DNA of 64,000 bases from Pseudotamlana agarivorans. Its GTDB lineage: Bacteria; Bacteroidota; Bacteroidia; Flavobacteriales; Flavobacteriaceae. The DNA lies in assembly GCF_018860245.1 (NCBI RefSeq), contig NZ_JAHKPD010000018.1:186001-250000 (forward strand), read 5' to 3'. The notes beneath the pieces were generated by a model. The model saw only the letters and a program-made list of their open reading frames with translations, searched no databases and was not told where the DNA came from. Below are positions 59,889 through 64,000 of the stretch, one piece after another; position 1 is the stretch's first letter, and every line of letters begins with the position of its first letter. The position numbers and the translations under genes were made by a program.

Positions 59889-62888
59889 ATGCAAAACAAG
59901 GGACTAGTAAAATTGTTTGCTTTATTGTTTGGTTTGGTAAGTATTTATCAATTATCATTCACATTCAAAGCAAATCAAATTGAAAAAGAAGCTGTGGAAT
60001 TAGCTGCGAATAAAATTCCATCTTCAGAAGAGAATTATCACGCGAAACGTAGCCAAGAGGAATCTAACTACTTGCAATCTATCGCAACCGATACTGTATA
60101 CCACATGGGTATCGCAAAATTCACTTATAACGAAGTGAAACAAAAGGCCATGAATTTAGGTCTTGATTTAAAAGGAGGTATTAACGTTATTCTTCAAGTA
60201 TCTGTAAAAGATATCTTAAAAGGATTAGCGAACAATACAGCCGATCCTACTTTTAATAAAGCTTTAGAAGATGCTACAGAACTTCAAAGAAATGGTCAAA
60301 ACACCTATTTAGAAGATTTCTTTACAGCGTTTGATGCTATTAAAGGCGATACAAAATTAGCATCTCCAGATATTTTTTACACGAAAGCTTTAGATGGTGA
60401 GATTGACGGAAGCATGTCTGACGATGATGTAAAAGTGGTTATCGAAAGAAAAATTGATGAGTCTATCGTTTCTGCATTCGAAGTATTACGTAAGCGTATT
60501 GATGAGTTTGGTGTAACATCTCCTAACATCCAACGTTTAGGAACATCTGGACGTATTCTTGTTGAATTACCAGGGGTTAAGGATGTAGAGCGTGCTACGA
60601 GTTTATTACAAAGTACAGCGCAATTAGAATTTTGGGATGCTTATAAAGGTGAGCAGTTCGGTCCCTTTTTAGCGCAAGCAAACGAAACATTAAAAGATAT
60701 TGTTAATCCTAAATCTGATGCAGGTGAAGCTAAGTCGCAGGATGAAGAAGATGCTAAATCTTCTCAAATTGATGACTTATTAGGTGATGCTGAAACAGAT
60801 TCAACTGCAGTTGCCGCTGTTAATCCTATTTTCGATCTCATTAGAGGTGTAGGATACCAAGGTGGACCAATTATAGCAAAATTTGAAATTAAAGATAAAG
60901 CGACTGTTCTTGATTATTTGAACAAAAAAGAGGTGAGAGCCTTATTACCTTCAGAACAACGTTACACAAGATTTGCTTTTGGTAAGCCAGAAAAAAATAG
61001 CGAGTTAGTAGATTTATATGCCTTAGTTGGTAATAGAGAAAATATTCCACCATTAAGTGGTGATGTAGTAACAGACGCAAGAAACCAATTTAGTGCTGTT
61101 GGGAAATCTGAAGTTTCTATGCAAATGAATGCAAAAGGGGCTAAGATTTGGGAAGAAATGACTGGAAATGCTTATGCACAAGGAAGTCAGATTGCTATCG
61201 TTTTAGATAACGTGGTATATTCTGCTCCAGGAGTAACTACTGGTCCTATTGCAGGTGGTAGTTCTTCTATCTCTGGAGATTTTTCATTAAATGAAGCGAT
61301 CGATTTAGCAAACGTATTACGTGCTGGTAAATTACCTGCTTCAGCAGATATTATTTCTAGTGAGGTTGTTGGACCTTCTTTAGGTAAAGAAGCGATAGAA
61401 AGTGGTACCATGTCTTTCATGATTGCCTTAGCATTAGTATTATTATGGATGGTTTTCTATTACGGAAAATCAGGTGGATTTGCAGATATCGCGATGTTAT
61501 TAAACATCTTATTAATCTTTGGCGTACTGTCAGGATTAGGCGCCGTGTTAACTTTACCTGGTATTGCGGGTATCGTATTAACCATTGGTATGTCGGTGGA
61601 TGCGAACGTACTTATCTTTGAGCGTATTCGAGAAGAGTTATCTAAAGGTAAGAGTCAAGTTGAAGCTATTAAAGACGGATTTGGAAATGCTTTATCTTCA
61701 ATCTTAGATGCGAATATTACAACCGGTTTAACGGCCTTGATTTTATTTGTATTTGGAACAGGACCAATTAAAGGTTTCGCAACTACTTTATTAATTGGTA
61801 TCGCAACGTCTTTATTTACGGCAATCTTTATTACAAGATTACTAATCGATTGGTATACTGCTAAAGGTGGAAAATTAGAGTTCTCAACAGGAATTACTAA
61901 AAACCTTTTCAGAAATATTAATATTGAATTCTTAAAGAAACGTAAAATTGCTTACATCATTTCTGGTTCATTAATTGTGTTATCTATTGGTTCTTTATTA
62001 ACTAATGGTCTAGATCAAGGTGTAGATTTCGTTGGAGGTAGAACTTATCAAGTACGTTTTGCCCATGCGGTATCTTCTTCAGAAATTACAAATGTTTTAT
62101 CTGATCCTGCTGTATTTGGTAGTGCCGATGCTAAAACGTTTGGATCTTCAAACCAATTAAAAATTACTACTAAACATAAAGTAAATGAAACTGGTACAGA
62201 AGCCGATGAAGAAATTAGATCTAAATTATACACGGCTTTAGTACCTTATTTAGAAGGTATTTCATACGAAGAATTCATCGATTTAAATGATGAAAACAAG
62301 CAAGTTGGTTTATTAGAAACGTATAAAGTATCACCAACAATTGCAGACGATATCAAACAGGCTTCTTTATGGGCTGTATTAGGATCGTTAATTGTGGTAT
62401 TCTTATACATCTTATTCCGTTTTAAGAAATGGCAATTCTCTTTAGGAGCTGTATTGGCAGTATTCCATGATGTTGTTATTGTATTAGGTGTTTTCTCATT
62501 AACCTATAAATTCATGCCATTTAATATGGAGATAAACCAAGCGTTTATTGCCGCAATATTAACGGTAATTGGTTATTCATTAAATGATACGGTGGTTGTA
62601 TTCGATAGAGTTCGTGAGTTTATTAACGAGCATACTTCTTGGGATTTTGATAAAGTTGTAGATGCCTCTTTAAGCAGTACTTTAAGTAGAACGTTAAATA
62701 CCTCGTTAACTACGTTAGTGGTATTATTATCAATCTTTATTTTTGGTGGTGATTCGATTAGAGGGTTTATGTTCGCCTTAATTGTTGGTGTTATTGTTGG
62801 TACGTATTCATCTTTATTCATAGCAACTCCTGCGATGTATGAAACTGTTGATAAATCAAACAAAAAGAAAACAAGTCAAGAAAGCTAG
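59889..62888 (+). CDS. secDF: Protein translocase subunit SecDF (fused)
   Basis: A 999-residue one-piece SecD-SecF, as usual in Bacteroidota. It uses the proton gradient to complete export through SecYEG. The SecD half has an N-terminal helix, MNLGLDLKGGINVILQVS, the periplasmic P1 domain (LRKRIDEFGVTSPNIQRLGT, RILVELPGVKDVERA), and the membrane block MSVDANVLIFERIREELSKG. The SecF half begins near LDQGVDFVGGRTYQVRF and has IGYSLNDTVVVFDRVREFI. An acidic, low-complexity insert lies around residues 275-305. A terminator follows. Confidence 0.97.
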   Translation: MQNKGLVKLFALLFGLVSIYQLSFTFKANQIEKEAVELAANKIPSSEENYHAKRSQEESNYLQSIATDTVYHMGIAKFTYNEVKQKAMNLGLDLKGGINVILQVSVKDILKGLANNTADPTFNKALEDATELQRNGQNTYLEDFFTAFDAIKGDTKLASPDIFYTKALDGEIDGSMSDDDVKVVIERKIDESIVSAFEVLRKRIDEFGVTSPNIQRLGTSGRILVELPGVKDVERATSLLQSTAQLEFWDAYKGEQFGPFLAQANETLKDIVNPKSDAGEAKSQDEEDAKSSQIDDLLGDAETDSTAVAAVNPIFDLIRGVGYQGGPIIAKFEIKDKATVLDYLNKKEVRALLPSEQRYTRFAFGKPEKNSELVDLYALVGNRENIPPLSGDVVTDARNQFSAVGKSEVSMQMNAKGAKIWEEMTGNAYAQGSQIAIVLDNVVYSAPGVTTGPIAGGSSSISGDFSLNEAIDLANVLRAGKLPASADIISSEVVGPSLGKEAIESGTMSFMIALALVLLWMVFYYGKSGGFADIAMLLNILLIFGVLSGLGAVLTLPGIAGIVLTIGMSVDANVLIFERIREELSKGKSQVEAIKDGFGNALSSILDANITTGLTALILFVFGTGPIKGFATTLLIGIATSLFTAIFITRLLIDWYTAKGGKLEFSTGITKNLFRNINIEFLKKRKIAYIISGSLIVLSIGSLLTNGLDQGVDFVGGRTYQVRFAHAVSSSEITNVLSDPAVFGSADAKTFGSSNQLKITTKHKVNETGTEADEEIRSKLYTALVPYLEGISYEEFIDLNDENKQVGLLETYKVSPTIADDIKQASLWAVLGSLIVVFLYILFRFKKWQFSLGAVLAVFHDVVIVLGVFSLTYKFMPFNMEINQAFIAAILTVIGYSLNDTVVVFDRVREFINEHTSWDFDKVVDASLSSTLSRTLNTSLTTLVVLLSIFIFGGDSIRGFMFALIVGVIVGTYSSLFIATPAMYETVDKSNKKKTSQES

Positions 62889-62910
62889 ACAATAGCTTAA
62901 TAGTATAAAA

Positions 62911-62945
62911 AAAAGCCTGTTAGCATAAGTTAACAGGCTTTTTAT
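62911..62945 (+). terminator. Intrinsic terminator after secDF
   Basis: AAAGCCTGTTA and TAACAGGCTTT form an 11-bp stem with loop GCATAAGT and a T-run. Confidence 0.9.
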
Positions 62946-62969
62946 TTTCTAACAACCAACAACCAATAT

Positions 62970-63198
62970 AATTTTTCGCCACGGCCCTAAGCGTAATAAT
63001 TAATAGTGAAAAATAATAATTAAAAATGGTCAAGACTATTTAGGCATTTCAATTTGTTCTAAGATGTGATAAAAGTCTGTGTAATCAGTGTCAAAAAAAA
63101 AATCTCAGTGCAACTCTGTGAAATCTCAGCGTAACTCCGTGTAATAGCCAAGCAAGAGTAAGCATCCAACAACGAGCAACCAAAAACCAACACACAAC
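62970..63198 (+). repeat. Dispersed repeat relatives of the 14-15 kb field
   Basis: TTTTTCGCCACGGCCCTAAG (from about 62972) and the phrases CTCTGTGAAATCTCAGCG, AGCAAGAGTAAGC and AACGAGCAACCAAAAACC (63114-63188) repeat in order the parts of the 88-bp unit at 14723-15230, but only once. No gene is present. Confidence 0.8.
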
Positions 63199-63885
63199 TT
63201 ATAGCTTTAAAATATTTTTCGTGAAGTTATCCTTGTAAGCACGTCCCATAGGGATTTTAAAATCACCTTGTAAATGCACCAAGTTACTTACTAGTTTCTC
63301 TATTTTCTGAATGTTTAAAATATACGATTTGTGTATGCGGTAAAATTGATTTTGCGGAAGTACTTCAGCCCAATGCCGTAAGGGTTCGTGAGACAGGTAT
63401 TTCTTATTGGTAGTGATGATTTCAGTATAATCGGAATCGGATTCAATAAATAAAATATCATCAATAATGATTTTGATATGCTCGTAACCAGACTTGATAA
63501 AGATTTCTTTTTGTTCTTCGGAAGGGGTTCCGGGTTTAATTGAAGTTACTTTTGAAACGGCTTGAAAAAACCGCTGAAACGAAAACGGTTTCAATAAATA
63601 ATCAACAACATTAAGCTCATAACTCTCTAAAGCATATTCTGAAAATGCCGTAGTTAATATCACTTGCGAAACATTTTTAGAACTTTTTAAAAATTCAATT
63701 CCAGAAATTTTCGGTAAATGTATATCTAGAAACATCAAATCGATGTCTTCAGTTTTTAAAAAGTCTATAGCTTGAATAGCATCCGAAAACACCCCTTTTA
63801 ACGTGAGGAAATCCACATCGCTTATGTATTTCTTTAAAATACGTTGCGCTGGCGGTTGGTCTTCAATTATTATGCAAGTGATCAT
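63199..63885 (-). CDS. LytTR-type response regulator
   Basis: A 228-residue regulator. Receiver domain: ITCIIIEDQPPAQRILKKYI with the acidic pair, DLMFLDIHLPKISG with the phospho-acceptor Asp, and YLLKPFSFQRFFQAV with the Lys. The LytTR domain covers the C-terminal ~100 residues (IKIIIDDILFIESDSDYTEI, YRIHKSYILNIQKIEKL). Its start codon overlaps by ATGA the end of a histidine kinase gene, so the two form a coupled two-component pair. Confidence 0.95.
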   Translation of the reverse strand: MITCIIIEDQPPAQRILKKYISDVDFLTLKGVFSDAIQAIDFLKTEDIDLMFLDIHLPKISGIEFLKSSKNVSQVILTTAFSEYALESYELNVVDYLLKPFSFQRFFQAVSKVTSIKPGTPSEEQKEIFIKSGYEHIKIIIDDILFIESDSDYTEIITTNKKYLSHEPLRHWAEVLPQNQFYRIHKSYILNIQKIEKLVSNLVHLQGDFKIPMGRAYKDNFTKNILKL

Positions 63886-64000
63886 TCGGCTATTTTGTTA
63901 AGTTTCAAATTTAATTGAATATCGTAGATGTTATCAGAATCACTTATTCTTAATTCATGAGCGCCTGGATAGAGTAAATCCAGACGCTTTTTTACGTTTT
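63882..64000 (-). CDS. LytS-type sensor histidine kinase (3' end only)
   Basis: The minus-strand frame entering from the window edge reads NVKKRLDLLYPGAHELRISD and SDNIYDIQLNLKLNKIAE before TGA. The first part is the end of the ATPase-like domain of LytS/YehU-type kinases (N-V-x-x-R-L-x-L-L-Y). Only 38 codons are visible. The stop overlaps the regulator start by 4 bp. Confidence 0.85.
   Translation of the reverse strand, partial: NVKKRLDLLYPGAHELRISDSDNIYDIQLNLKLNKIAE

Overview
The window is chromosomal DNA from an AT-rich member of the Bacteroidota, almost certainly a marine Flavobacteriaceae. The evidence is the gene families present (a one-piece SecDF, OstA-like protein, DUF349, tandem DUF368, DUF1599, DUF6495, BT_3928-type DoxX protein, Bacteroidota-type Crp/Fnr and LytTR regulators), the TAnnTTTG-type -7 promoter elements, and weak or absent Shine-Dalgarno sequences. 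I cannot name the genus.

Layout. 1-1454: 3' part of an exporter-type ABC transporter. 1473-3835: three short cassettes, each ending in an attC-like foldable site whose outer arm is complementary to the first bases of the same cassette. Two carry toxin-antitoxin pairs (HigBA-like, YefM-YoeB) and one an unknown secreted protein, so this looks like an integron cassette array without a visible integrase. 4007-7573: GNAT acetyltransferase, cysteine hydrolase, Crp/Fnr regulator, a broken quinone reductase gene and an SGNH-like membrane-anchored protein. 7666-16449: core block with cdaA, a lipoprotein gene and folP on the minus strand, then DUF1599, DoxX-like, permease, thioredoxin-like lipoprotein, tpiA, a 1.1-kb repeat field, prmA and clpS. 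16666-20783: a minus-strand sulfur operon (Crp/Fnr regulator, two YeeE/YedE transporters, TauE/SafE, persulfide dioxygenase-rhodanese fusion).

20861-30626 is a defence island beside tRNA-Arg(ACG). It holds an AbiEi-like regulator with its own palindromic operator, and a type I restriction-modification locus (hsdM, frameshifted hsdS, a GIY-YIG gene bounded exactly by dispersed repeats, a fic gene under an array of direct repeats, hsdR). 30627-34508 is gene-poor: a truncated coding remnant, a frameshifted SRPBCC gene, two tandem paralogous secreted proteins, and four copies of one promoter module (a GACA-ATGTC palindrome exactly 21 nt upstream of a TAnnTTTG element). At least two of these modules lead into a short hairpin-terminated transcript without an ORF.

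34509-64000 is conserved core: DUF349, aroE, two DUF368 lipid-carrier transporters, TPR protein, aminotransferase, OstA-like, purA, Fur, RelA/SpoT, RdgB, HPF, RlmH, NadC, YihY, PriA, a LytTR regulator, rpsF-rpsR-rplI, DUF6495, hisS, secDF, and a second LytTR regulator with the tail of its histidine kinase.

The best candidates for undescribed biology are (i) the integrase-less TA cassette array; (ii) the four-copy promoter module with its putative small RNAs and secreted paralogues; (iii) an 85-90 nt structured repeat present twice, whose outer stem covaries; and (iv) the GIY-YIG gene whose start and stop codons lie inside flanking palindromic repeats. All three genes carrying frameshifts lie in accessory segments.
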